From RGIG9115 sp045128915 (GTDB lineage Bacteria > Bacillota > Clostridia > UBA1381), in NCBI GenBank assembly GCA_045128915.1, contig JBGVIT010000009.1:35742-99741 (forward strand): 64,000 nt of DNA, in the 5' to 3' direction. The translations under genes and the position numbers were made by a program. Below, in pieces: positions 1-7,469 of this stretch. The notes under the pieces are model-generated. The model made no database searches and was not told the origin of the DNA. It saw only the letters and a list, made by a program, of their open reading frames with translations. Within the stretch, counting starts at the first letter, position 1, and the number at the start of each line of letters is the position of its first letter.

Positions 1-82
1 TTTCGTTGCCGCCGCAGCCTGCAAGCATGCCTGCCACTGCCACCAATGAAAGCACTGACGCAATAAGTTTTGTTTTCTTCAT
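1..82 (-). CDS. Lipoprotein, N-terminal part only (probable ABC solute-binding protein)
   Basis: Only the first 27 codons are inside the window; the gene runs off the left edge. It begins at ATG (80-82, minus strand) after a strong AGGAGG-type site at 91-96. The translation is a lipoprotein signal peptide: MKKTK, a hydrophobic stretch, then the lipobox LAGC followed by GGN. This form is typical of extracellular sugar-binding lipoproteins of ABC importers in Clostridia. A TATAAT-like -10 box lies near 131-136 on the same strand. The neighbouring divergent kinase/regulator pair could control it, but the substrate-binding assignment rests on the signal peptide alone. Confidence 0.5.
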   Translation of the reverse strand, partial: MKKTKLIASVLSLVAVAGMLAGCGGNE

Positions 83-203
83 TTTATTTACCTCCGTTTT
101 ATGTGACAACGCACTTATTTTATTGTATACATTATAACTCTCAACCTCCCTTTAGCATAGTCGTATTTTCCTTAAACATGCGCTTATATTTTATAAGCAC
201 ATA

Positions 204-232
204 TTGAAAATCCCGCAACTGTGTGCTATTAT
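204..232 (+). promoter_or_regulatory. Putative sigma-A promoter of the histidine kinase gene
   Basis: TTGAAA at 204-209 and TATTAT at 227-232 are separated by 17 bases. They lie just upstream of the ribosome binding site GGGAGAG near 242-248 and the kinase ATG at 259. Confidence 0.45.
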
Positions 233-258
233 ATACTCACACGGGAGAGTGAGTTTTT

Positions 259-1707
259 ATGATTATTACTGCCATTATCATTCTTATATTTGCAATACTG
301 ATACTACTTCTGAGCCGAAAAAACAGGTTTCTTCTTTTATTCGGGATTCAGGCTTTTTGCACTGTGGTAATGATTTTTACAAGCATACTTATTGTTGCTA
401 AGCTCGCAAACTACCATTCCGCCTTCAAGGCTGACCTGATGCTCTATCTTCAGCTGTATAAGCTGAACATCTCACTCGAAAATATAATCAGGATTTACAA
501 TGCAGCCTGTGCCGTGTTTATGAGTGTTTGTTATCTGCAGTCAAGGGCATTTTACAAAAGCACAAAGCTAAAAACCTTGTTGTTCCTGATACCGGCTGTG
601 CTTACTCTTTTTATCAACGACCCCGGTCTGCGATATAAAATTTTTATAGCATTCCCTACAGATGCAACAGGATTATCCTTTCATTGGATATACATAATAA
701 TCTACCTGCTTACCCTCATTACCACCGTTTCCTACTGCACCCTACCTGTCACCGCCCTCTTTAACGCCCTAAAAAAAGCAAAAATCCGCGCAAATAAACG
801 ACGGATTCTGTCTTTATTTTTCGGGCTTGCTGCGGTTATATCTTTTTTTGTTTTTGATTTTGTAATTGGTCCAAATTCGTTTATGTACTTTATATCTACG
901 GTGTATTTCCCCGACAACATACCAGATTGGAGCTCTTATATATACACTCCTCTGATACTTGTGGTCTTTCTTACATGGTATATGCTTGTGATTTACAGAT
1001 ACAACGCAATATTTATGCCGTTTAAAAAGAAAGTCACCTATACCAACGATGCGGATTCCATAAAAATGCTTTTCCATAACTACAAAAATGCATTTTTCAT
1101 AATCGAACGACTGGCAAAACAGATTTCAAACAACGTATCCGAGAAGCCCCTGCGCGTCACACACGATGCATCTATGATTGAAGAAATAGCCCGCGACAAC
1201 TCTGTTGCAATCACAAAAATAATAGAATCGTTTAAAAATGATTTTCTTTTTAATCCCAATAAGATTAATTTATCAGAGTGTGTAAAAAAAGCAGTTTTAA
1301 AATCCAACATTCCAGAAAATATTGTAATCACCGAATATTACGAAAGTGATAATATTACTATTTACGGGAATGAAGACTCTCTTTGCAACGGTATTATAAA
1401 TATCATCAACAATGCCGCTGATTCCGTAAACTCAAATACTGCCGAAAAAAGCATATCTATTTCTGTTTTCACAGAAGAGGCATTATGTTGCATAGAAGTA
1501 ACAGACAATGGAAAAGGAATTTCAAAAAAAGATGCAAAAAAAATATTTTCACCATTTTATTCTACAAAGCACGGTGGAAAAAACAACGGCATAGGACTTA
1601 CTTATACTAAAAAAATCATTTCTGAACATCAGGGTAAAATTGATTTTGAAAGCATCACCGACAAATACACATCATTCCAGATTGTTTTGCCGATAAATAA
1701 AAAATAA
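259..1707 (+). CDS. Membrane sensor histidine kinase with GHKL ATPase domain
   Basis: 482 residues. The first ~250 residues contain six or seven hydrophobic segments, so the sensor is a polytopic membrane domain. The kinase half has a non-canonical H-box, LFHNYKN with His273, resembling the HDYKN-type boxes of AgrC-like kinases. The ATPase domain carries the N-box NIINNAAD (381-388), the G1 box DNGKG (416-420) and a G2 box GGKNNGIGL (439-447). The start is the ATG at 259 behind GGGAGAG. The NarL-type regulator immediately downstream is the obvious partner. The signal is unknown; a sugar or peptide is possible. Confidence 0.8.
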   Translation: MIITAIIILIFAILILLLSRKNRFLLLFGIQAFCTVVMIFTSILIVAKLANYHSAFKADLMLYLQLYKLNISLENIIRIYNAACAVFMSVCYLQSRAFYKSTKLKTLLFLIPAVLTLFINDPGLRYKIFIAFPTDATGLSFHWIYIIIYLLTLITTVSYCTLPVTALFNALKKAKIRANKRRILSLFFGLAAVISFFVFDFVIGPNSFMYFISTVYFPDNIPDWSSYIYTPLILVVFLTWYMLVIYRYNAIFMPFKKKVTYTNDADSIKMLFHNYKNAFFIIERLAKQISNNVSEKPLRVTHDASMIEEIARDNSVAITKIIESFKNDFLFNPNKINLSECVKKAVLKSNIPENIVITEYYESDNITIYGNEDSLCNGIINIINNAADSVNSNTAEKSISISVFTEEALCCIEVTDNGKGISKKDAKKIFSPFYSTKHGGKNNGIGLTYTKKIISEHQGKIDFESITDKYTSFQIVLPINKK

Positions 1708-1753
1708 AACAACTGCTTATCTTTTTTAAGCATTCTAATTACAATATTTACAA

Positions 1754-1782
1754 TTGACTTTAAAAATAAAAAAATGTATAAT
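1754..1782 (+). promoter_or_regulatory. Putative sigma-A promoter of the response regulator
   Basis: TTGACT (1754-1759) and TATAAT (1777-1782) with exact 17-base spacing sit between the kinase and regulator genes. The regulator can therefore be transcribed independently of the kinase. Confidence 0.6.
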
Positions 1783-1819
1783 GTAATTAATACTGAGGAT
1801 GACAGGAGGGAAACGGATC

Positions 1820-2503
1820 GTGAAAAAAATACGAACAATGCTTTGCGACGACTACAAGTATATATGTGAATATTTCAAAAGCTCTCTTTCGGAATACGAC
1901 GATATTGACGTTGTTGCAGTGGCTAATTCCTCGGAGGAAGCTATGCAGATGGTAGCCGTTCATAAGCCTGACGTAGCCATTCTCGATATTCAGATTGAAA
2001 GCGAACGTTCGGGGATTGAGCTTATTCCCCAGATTGAAGCACTCTCTCCTGAAACAAAGATTATAATTTTCTCTATTCACGAAGAGCCTAAACTTATATA
2101 TGAAGCAATAGTTCTCGGTGCAAACGGATATTTCCTCAAATCAATTGAGGTTGACGAAATGGCAGAAAATATCCGAAGCATTTATAACGGAAAAAATGTA
2201 TTCCCACCATTTATATTGGAAAAGTTCATAGACGAAAGTCGTTCATCATACTTGCAGCGGGATTCGCTTCTTTATACAGTTTCGCTTTTAAAAAACCTCT
2301 CTGCTTCGGAGTTTGAAATTTTAAAACTTGCCTCTCAGGGCAAAAGCAGTAAGGAAATAGCGGCACAAAGATTTGTGGAGCAATCAACCATTCGCTGTCA
2401 GATTACAAATATACTTAAAAAGACAAAGCAAAAAAACCTTAAGGAATTTATTGCTACCCTCAATAAACTTCATGTTTTAGAGCTTTTTGAAAAAATCGAT
2501 TAA
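1820..2503 (+). CDS. NarL/FixJ-type response regulator
   Basis: 227 residues from GTG at 1820. An in-frame ATG at 1799 exists, but the strong site AGGAGGG (1804-1810) is correctly spaced only for the GTG. The receiver domain has the acidic pair Asp10/Asp11, phospho-acceptor Asp56 (ILDIQ) and conserved Lys107 (YFLKS). The last ~60 residues form a LuxR-type helix-turn-helix (LSASEFEILKLASQG, then SKEIAAQ). This is the cytoplasmic DNA-binding partner of the preceding kinase. The linker between the domains is rather long. Its targets are not visible; the lipoprotein gene at the left edge or the AEC/DUF4432 pair are candidates. Confidence 0.85.
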   Translation: MKKIRTMLCDDYKYICEYFKSSLSEYDDIDVVAVANSSEEAMQMVAVHKPDVAILDIQIESERSGIELIPQIEALSPETKIIIFSIHEEPKLIYEAIVLGANGYFLKSIEVDEMAENIRSIYNGKNVFPPFILEKFIDESRSSYLQRDSLLYTVSLLKNLSASEFEILKLASQGKSSKEIAAQRFVEQSTIRCQITNILKKTKQKNLKEFIATLNKLHVLELFEKID

Positions 2504-2540
2504 TTCTCCGGAAAACAATATGTTTTTATATCAAACACCA

Positions 2541-2584
2541 AAAGCCGCAAACCCTTATTATGCAAGGGCTTGCGGCTTTTTCCT
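2541..2584 (+). terminator. Intrinsic terminator after the response regulator
   Basis: AAAGCCGCAA pairs with TTGCGGCTTT, extended by ACCCTT/AAGGG around a short loop and followed by a T run. It also forms the 5' hairpin of repeat copy A1. Confidence 0.75.
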
Positions 2585-2700
2585 TAAATTACTAATTTCG
2601 GTGAAGCATTAAATAAGCTTCAGGCTAAAGCTTGCGAGAAAAACAAATTTTATATAAGCAAATAACTTAAAAGGACTGTTTCAAAGCGAAACAGTCCTTA
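2541..2700 (+). repeat. Family A dispersed repeat, copy A1
   Basis: This ~160-base intergenic element has a 5' GCCGCAAACCC hairpin, a conserved middle (TTTCGGTGAAGC, then CAGGCTAAAGCTTGCGAGAA, AGCAAATAA) and a closing perfect hairpin AAGGACTGTTTC/GAAACAGTCCTT at 2671-2699. Closely related copies occur at 5194, 7268, 51243 and 53251 and as a remnant at 6109, all in the same orientation. Confidence 0.8.
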
Positions 2701-2771
2701 TTTTGTTGTTTTATAATTAATAGATATATTTTCTCTTAGCTTTTTTAAACAAATGTCTACATTTTGCTTGG

Positions 2772-3701
2772 TCATATCGTCAAAAAGACCAAAGGAATTG
2801 TAATACAGGATAGCAAATGGGATACTACAGCAAGACCTGCTGCCACGGTTGTATCTTTACCAACAGCGCTTGGAATTACTATTGTATTTAGTCCAAATGG
2901 CATTGCCAATATACAAAGAGAACAGATATACACCGTTGAAGGTAATTTTACAAAATATGTAATACCAATAAAAATAAATGGCATTATAATTAGTTTAACA
3001 ATGGATATTAAATAAATTTTTATGTTAGTAAATGTATCCTTCAGCGATATAAACGATATTGCAACGCCTGTCAAAAGCATAGCAATCGGAGACATGCAAC
3101 CCCCAGAAACTGAAATGATTGATTCAATCCACCCCGGCAAGGGAATCTGAAACAATCCGATTATCATGCCGATAATCATGGATACAAGCATGGGGTTGAG
3201 AAAGGATTTCATTCTTTCTTTAATTGTTTGTTTTCTATCAGAATCAAAAAGCAGAAGCCCCGGTACTCCCCATAAATAAATGAGTATCCATAAAGCCAAC
3301 GTAAATATCAAATATTCAAAAAAGATATCCCCAAACAAACTACTTACTATAGCATTACCCATAAATGAAAAGTTTGAAAAAGTCAGTCCATATGTATAAA
3401 TCTTTTGAATATATGTATCCTTTGACGATAATTTTGAAACTAAAATTGAAAATGGTATGATAATTAAAGCAAGCGCAAAGCTACATGCCAATAGCTTCCA
3501 TGCAACACTAATACGCTCAACTGTAAAATTTTCAATAAAAGTTTTCATAACAAGAGCCGGAATGAAAACATTATTTTCCAGTTTCGACAAAACCGAAGCA
3601 GAGTTTTCTGGTAATACTTTTATTTTTACTAAAATGTAGCCTATTACAATCAGTCCAAACAAGAAAGAGGTCTGATTTAATGTAGTCGAAAAAATATTCA
3701 T
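2772..3701 (-). CDS. AEC (auxin efflux carrier) family transporter
   Basis: 309 residues, almost entirely hydrophobic with about ten membrane-spanning segments in two blocks. It opens with an N-terminal helix (FLFGLIVIGYILVKIKVLP) and ends with the helix pattern SAVGKDTTVAAGLAVVSHLLS common in this family. Members export or exchange organic acids such as malate and other small carboxylates across the cell membrane. The ribosome site AAAGGAA precedes the ATG. It lies 22 bases downstream of the DUF4432 gene on the same strand, so the two are probably cotranscribed. The substrate is unknown; a sugar acid would fit the surroundings. Confidence 0.8.
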   Translation of the reverse strand: MNIFSTTLNQTSFLFGLIVIGYILVKIKVLPENSASVLSKLENNVFIPALVMKTFIENFTVERISVAWKLLACSFALALIIIPFSILVSKLSSKDTYIQKIYTYGLTFSNFSFMGNAIVSSLFGDIFFEYLIFTLALWILIYLWGVPGLLLFDSDRKQTIKERMKSFLNPMLVSMIIGMIIGLFQIPLPGWIESIISVSGGCMSPIAMLLTGVAISFISLKDTFTNIKIYLISIVKLIIMPFIFIGITYFVKLPSTVYICSLCILAMPFGLNTIVIPSAVGKDTTVAAGLAVVSHLLSCITIPLVFLTI

Positions 3702-3723
3702 GTCTTATTCCTTTTTCATATAA

Positions 3724-4689
3724 TTATTTATCCATAAATGTAAATTTAAGGTGGAACGTCCTGCTTTCGCCCTGTTTCAATATATCGAGCATTCCGTTTT
3801 CACGCATAACTTTTCTTCCATCCGGAAGACAGTTTCCCGGTTCCAATCCCATAACATAGTCAGTTTCGCCCATCATTTTCCACTGTGTAAAATATTTTAA
3901 TTCCTTAGTATCATAAGACATTGTTAATCCTATTTTAATCTTGGAATTGAATATTGAAACCTCTGATTGCCCGGATAATGTATGATAAAAACACATTTCT
4001 TCATATCCGTTTTGTGGGCTTTCAACCTTAAGGCAATCTTCAAGACCCGCCGCTGCATGTTCGTTTCTAGGCACAACTTTGCTTGATGGAATGGATATTT
4101 CAGCATGTTCATCAAGCAACGGATAACCCATATTGCAGTGATACAAAATCTCCAACGGACTGTCCTTGCTGCCGATATTCTTTACCACATCACACAAATT
4201 AATTTCATTCTTCTCGAGAGAAATTATATATTCGCGTTCTAAAATCAATTTATAGCTAAATATTTCCGCATCACGAATAATTGCTTTTATGTGTATGCCG
4301 TCTGTATCTGTCCAATGCGCAACATTTTCACAAGGTATGTTAGAAATATTTCCGTGAAGCGGTACCTCTTCTCCATTATCAACACAAGGTGTTCCAACAC
4401 CTCTCATTCCACAGGTTGTAATAAATCCTGCTGTAAATGATTTTAAAAATCCCGATTCCTTATCATCATAATATTGATGTGAAACATATCCACACGGTGC
4501 AAAATAACCAAAGTTATATCCTTTAAATGAAAGTCTGGATATATCTGCACATCTGTCTACTGATATCCAAAAATCAAGACCATTGCCGTTTCGAACATAA
4601 AGCATACGCATTCCATCGCCTTTGCCGCCGCAAAGGCGCATTTCCTCAACTCCAAAAGTCTGATTAGGATGTCCTGTATATTTATTCAT
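3724..4689 (-). CDS. DUF4432 family, aldose 1-epimerase-like protein
   Basis: 321 residues, the usual length for the DUF4432 group of galactose-mutarotase-fold proteins. Recognisable stretches are the N-terminal GVEEMRLCGGKGDGMRML, VDRCADISRLSFKG, CGMRGVGTPC with PLHGNISNIPC, YHCNMGYPLL near the middle, and GLEPGNCLPDGR near the end. These proteins bind pyranose sugars or sugar derivatives and are usually next to sugar catabolic genes; no activity is settled. There is no signal peptide, so it acts in the cytoplasm. The AEC transporter follows in the same operon. It could epimerise an acidic sugar handled by the transporter. Confidence 0.8.
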   Translation of the reverse strand: MNKYTGHPNQTFGVEEMRLCGGKGDGMRMLYVRNGNGLDFWISVDRCADISRLSFKGYNFGYFAPCGYVSHQYYDDKESGFLKSFTAGFITTCGMRGVGTPCVDNGEEVPLHGNISNIPCENVAHWTDTDGIHIKAIIRDAEIFSYKLILEREYIISLEKNEINLCDVVKNIGSKDSPLEILYHCNMGYPLLDEHAEISIPSSKVVPRNEHAAAGLEDCLKVESPQNGYEEMCFYHTLSGQSEVSIFNSKIKIGLTMSYDTKELKYFTQWKMMGETDYVMGLEPGNCLPDGRKVMRENGMLDILKQGESRTFHLKFTFMDK

Positions 4690-4758
4690 AATCTTTCTCC
4701 TATTTAGTTATTTAATGTATTAATCCCTGATTCAATATTCAATTGCCAGTTGGTTCAT

Positions 4759-4787
4759 ATATTAAAGATTAATGAAAATATTTTCAA
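4759..4787 (-). promoter_or_regulatory. Putative promoter and palindrome upstream of the DUF4432 gene
   Basis: On the minus strand TTGAAA (4782-4787) and TAATAT (4759-4764) are separated by 17 bases. A perfect 12-base palindrome GAAAATATTTTC lies across the -35 and spacer and could be an operator. The region is very A+T-rich, so chance matches are possible. Confidence 0.35.
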
Positions 4788-4847
4788 GTTTTTTATTTTT
4801 TGCATATTACGATTTTAAAAAACTTGGTTATTTTATAAAAAACTCGA

Positions 4848-5165
4848 CTAGCCCTCAGCTGTTGCTTCATCCATTGTAATTGTCTTTGCAACAGTATCAA
4901 CATAAAATTGGTCTGGCGCTCTTGTTGAATTATTCATAAAGAAAAATTCCGTGAGTTGATCAACACCCGCACGGAATGTAAATTTTCTGGCAACAACAGC
5001 TGTCTTATCACAGACAAACTGAAGTTGATTAGCATCAGTATCTATTATAATCTGTAAATTATGCCACTCTCCGTCGTCCAAATCGACATTATTAACAGGA
5101 ATTGTGTGGTCATCTCCATGATATGTAAGAATCTGATCCTTCTTAATTTGAATTGTGCCAAAATT
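4848..5165 (-). pseudogene. Remnant of a secreted LamG/concanavalin-like domain protein
   Basis: About 105 codons are open before a stop (TAG) just upstream near 5166, with no convincing start or ribosome site. The translation (DLDDGEWHNLQIIIDTDANQLQF in part, ending in ITMDEATAEG) resembles the carboxy half of a LamG/DUF1080-type beta-sandwich such as those on glycan-active surface proteins. It abuts repeat copy A2, which seems to mark the break. I read it as the 3' end of a lost larger gene. Confidence 0.45.
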
Positions 5166-5193
5166 CTATTGGCTAGATAAAGAGAAAGATTTC

Positions 5194-5348
5194 CTAAACC
5201 CACGTTTTATTAGGGTTTACCGGTATTTGTTTGAAACAGTAGCTTTGGCGAAGCCCTTGACAGATTGCAGGCTAAGGCTTGTGAGAGGAATAAGGTTTAT
5301 TTGAGCAAATAAGTTTAAAGGACTGTTTCAAAACCGAAACAGTCCTTT
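5194..5348 (+). repeat. Family A dispersed repeat, copy A2
   Basis: Nearly complete copy: a 5' hairpin TAAACCC/GGGTTTA, the motif TTTGAAACAGTAGCTTTGGCG, CAGATTGCAGGCTAAGGCTT, TTGAGCAAATAAGTTTAAAG and the closing hairpin GGACTGTTTC/GAAACAGTCC. It lies between the LamG remnant and the convergent end of the Fic gene and could terminate transcription there. Confidence 0.8.
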
Positions 5349-5368
5349 TACTTAATATACACAAAACA

Positions 5369-5974
5369 TTATAGTTCTTCTACTTTAAATGCAGTATAAC
5401 CTTCATAGTGATAGCTGTTGTCGATGCCTTTCATATAAACATCTCTATCGTTTATCCTATCAGTTAAAGCATTTTTCAGAATATACTTTATCTCTATATC
5501 CCTGATAGGACTACGCTCCATTGCAAGAAGATAATCTTCTTTATCAACTAAGCTCCAATCTATAACTTTACCCAGTTCCTTCTTTAAGATAAGGTCAAGC
5601 CAAATACGTGTTGAACGTCCATTCCCTTCCCTGAAAGGATGACAGATGTTCATTTCCACATACTTCTCAATGATTTCATCAAAAGTAGTCTGTGGCATAT
5701 TGCTGACATTTTCTAATGCTGAATTAAGATACATCACAGGAGCAAACCTGAATCCACCCTTAGCAATGTTAACATCACGAACCTCCCCTGCAAATTCGTA
5801 AAGCTCATCGAATAAGTATTTATGGATAAAAACAAGAGCTGAAAACTTGCCTACTTCAAGACCGTCAAGTAAACCATTATCGTAAAGTTTCACAGCTTTC
5901 TTTTTGCTGATTCTTTCTTCTTCACGAGCAAGCTCAGCCGAGTCTGTTATTTTGAGTTTATTTTCTAAAGCCAT
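5369..5974 (-). CDS. Fic domain protein (probable AMP transferase)
   Basis: 201 residues. The Fic signature HPFREGNGRSTR at residues 112-123 is intact: His112 is the catalytic base and the GNGR loop binds the nucleotide phosphates. The flap FAGEVRDVNIAKGG precedes it. Family members transfer AMP (or another nucleotide part) to a protein hydroxyl and many act as toxins or stress modulators. No clear [ST]xxxE[GN] self-inhibitory motif is seen, and no small antitoxin gene lies beside it. Strong site AAGGAGG before ATG at 5974. The gene sits alone between repeat copies A2 and A6, as expected for an acquired accessory gene. Confidence 0.85.
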   Translation of the reverse strand: MALENKLKITDSAELAREEERISKKKAVKLYDNGLLDGLEVGKFSALVFIHKYLFDELYEFAGEVRDVNIAKGGFRFAPVMYLNSALENVSNMPQTTFDEIIEKYVEMNICHPFREGNGRSTRIWLDLILKKELGKVIDWSLVDKEDYLLAMERSPIRDIEIKYILKNALTDRINDRDVYMKGIDNSYHYEGYTAFKVEEL

Positions 5975-6073
5975 GATAAAACCTCCTTACTTATTGTCGG
6001 TGAAGACTATTTTCATCATATCAGAAATGCCACTAAAACCATAAAATCAAACACTAATATTATATCACAAAAC

Positions 6074-6867
6074 TCATAAAATGTCAAGAAATCCAATTAG
6101 AACTCTACACTGTTTCGAAACCGAAACAGTCCTTACTACATATATAGTTTCAAGCTTAGATTCTGGAACATTAAGTGAACACAATTTTGCCAGATCGCGG
6201 GCTACCTTTTCCCACGCACCGGTATTGAACTCATCATTCTTTGATGGAAACTTGGCAATCCAAAGCTCTCCGTTTGTATCCTGAATTGTCGCCTTTGGTC
6301 TTGCACCTCCCAAAGAAGAGCCGGGTTTTAATAACTTATTCAGCCATTTTTCATTGAGCATATTTTCTTCATTTTCGAAGTTTCTTGATGCTTCTTCAAG
6401 TGTTCTGAGTGTTGCCCAAGGCGGAGCAGCAGTTTCTTTATCATCAGACAAAAATGGTCCATTCTCATCTTCTTTAAATCGGATTGCACCCATTCGGGTT
6501 TCGTCATATACGCCGAGCAGATAATCACCATCGGTCAATTTTCTTGGTTTGCGACCTTCTTTATCTGCAAAATTCTTTCACGGCGTTGCATCAGAACACG
6601 CCCCCAACGGTCGGGAGACGAATCTGAAAATATTCCAAAAACACTTTTATTTATAGGAAACTGTCTGCCTGAATATAACTGCAACTCAGGATCAATTGTT
6701 ATTCCTTTATTGTGTTTCGAAAGCCACTCCGAATCAAATTCAAAAGAAAAGTTATCAGAACCTTTTCCTTCGCCAACATATAATCTTCCCATTAAGTTTG
6801 ATTCGTCTGAGTTAAAGCTTTCATAAACATAAATCGTTTTCATACTATTCCTCCTTTCAAGGTGCAC
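6074..6867 (-). pseudogene. hipA-like serine kinase toxin, frameshifted and truncated
   Basis: Two reading frames together make the N-terminal half of a HipA kinase. Residues 1-~95 from 6867 (MKTIYVYESF..., then VFGIFSDSSPDRWGR) match the HipA N domain. The frame then breaks near 6568-6573, where one missing G would restore RERILADKEGRKPRKLTDGDYLL. The continuation (YDETRMGAIRF, PGSSLGGARPKA, GELWIAKFP) runs to about 6150 and then enters repeat remnant A6, so the catalytic C-terminal half is lost. HipA normally has more than 400 residues and phosphorylates a tRNA synthetase. It overlaps the hipB-like gene by 11 bases, the usual arrangement. Two lesions make it inactive. Confidence 0.8.
6109..6147 (+). 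repeat. Family A repeat remnant, copy A6
   Basis: Only the closing hairpin (ACTGTTTCGAAACCGAAACAGT) and tail CCTTACTACATATATAG remain; the same tail follows copy A4. It replaces the 3' half of hipA, marking a deletion or recombination junction. Confidence 0.7.
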
Positions 6868-7165
6868 GCTTACGAACTGTCAAATTCAAGTCCTGAATAG
6901 TTCTACCCAATGTATCATCTTTTGCAACGAGCAATAAATCCTTATCCATACCATTCAGTGCATGAAGAACCGCAGCATATATTCCAACAGCAACAGTTTT
7001 GTCGCCTTTTTCTACTTTCCATAATGTAGCACGACTTATGTCTGCTCTTTCCGCCACAAGTTCTACAGATAAATTTCTTCTGAGTCTTGCAAGTTTTATC
7101 TGCTCACCCATAGTATTTAGTATATCCTGCGTTGCAGGTAATATATCAACAGTCTTTTTAGCCAC
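6857..7165 (-). CDS. hipB: HipB-like XRE antitoxin/repressor
   Basis: 102 residues from GTG at 7165; an in-frame GTG at 7174 is also possible, but the AAGAGTG site fits the inner one better. Residues ~20-75 form a Cro/CI helix-turn-helix: MGEQIKLARLRRNLSVELVAERADISRATLWKVEKGDKT in two pieces. In the family, HipB neutralises HipA and represses the operon. The C-terminus RKRAP overlaps the start of hipA. Since hipA is broken, this gene survives as an orphan regulator. Its promoter lies at 7189-7217. Confidence 0.8.
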   Translation of the reverse strand: MAKKTVDILPATQDILNTMGEQIKLARLRRNLSVELVAERADISRATLWKVEKGDKTVAVGIYAAVLHALNGMDKDLLLVAKDDTLGRTIQDLNLTVRKRAP

Positions 7166-7188
7166 ACAAATCACTCTTTATGTATATT

Positions 7189-7217
7189 ATTATATACCAT
7201 AATGTTGATTTTGTAAA
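7189..7217 (-). promoter_or_regulatory. Putative hipB promoter
   Basis: Minus strand TTTACA (7212-7217), 17 bases, TATAAT (7189-7194), about 25 bases before the hipB start. HipB autoregulation would act here, but no clear operator pair is seen. Confidence 0.55.
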
Positions 7218-7267
7218 CCTAAATAAACGTTATTTGCAAATTCATTACTTTTTGCTCATCCATCCTA

Positions 7268-7348
7268 TTAAAGGCTAAGGTTTGTGAGAAGAATACGATT
7301 TATTTGAGCAAATAAGTATAAAGGACTGTTTCGGCTGAAACAGTCCTT
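7268..7348 (+). repeat. Family A dispersed repeat, copy A3 (5' truncated)
   Basis: Retains AAAGGCTAAGGTTTGTGAGAA, TTTGAGCAAATAAGTATAAA and the closing hairpin AAGGACTGTTTC/GAAACAGTCCTT; the 5' hairpin half is missing. It lies between hipB and the end of the surface-glycan operon, on whose minus strand the hairpin may also stop transcription. Confidence 0.75.
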
Positions 7349-7378
7349 ACTTACGTTATACATCAAATAGTATAGCAT

Positions 7379-7415
7379 CCCCGTATAATACAAATAATGG
7401 GGGGATTATACGGGG
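7379..7415. repeat. Perfect 11-base inverted repeat downstream of the FAD oxidoreductase gene
   Basis: CCCCGTATAAT at 7379-7389 pairs with ATTATACGGGG at 7405-7415 around a 15-base loop. No T run follows on either strand, so it is more likely an mRNA 3' stabiliser or protein site than a classical terminator. Confidence 0.5.
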
Positions 7416-7469
7416 TGGGAATCTGCTATACATAGTTATGTAAAAAAATTACGGATAGCCACTAACGCA

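Noticed and set aside
2764..3015. 83-codon open frame opposite the AEC transporter gene
   Set aside because: It is antisense to a well-supported membrane protein and has no ribosome site or recognisable product.
2541..7348. Family A repeats as an integron attC array
   Set aside because: The copies are palindrome-bounded and direct, but lack the GTTRRRY/RYYYAAC boxes and no tyrosine integrase gene is in the window.
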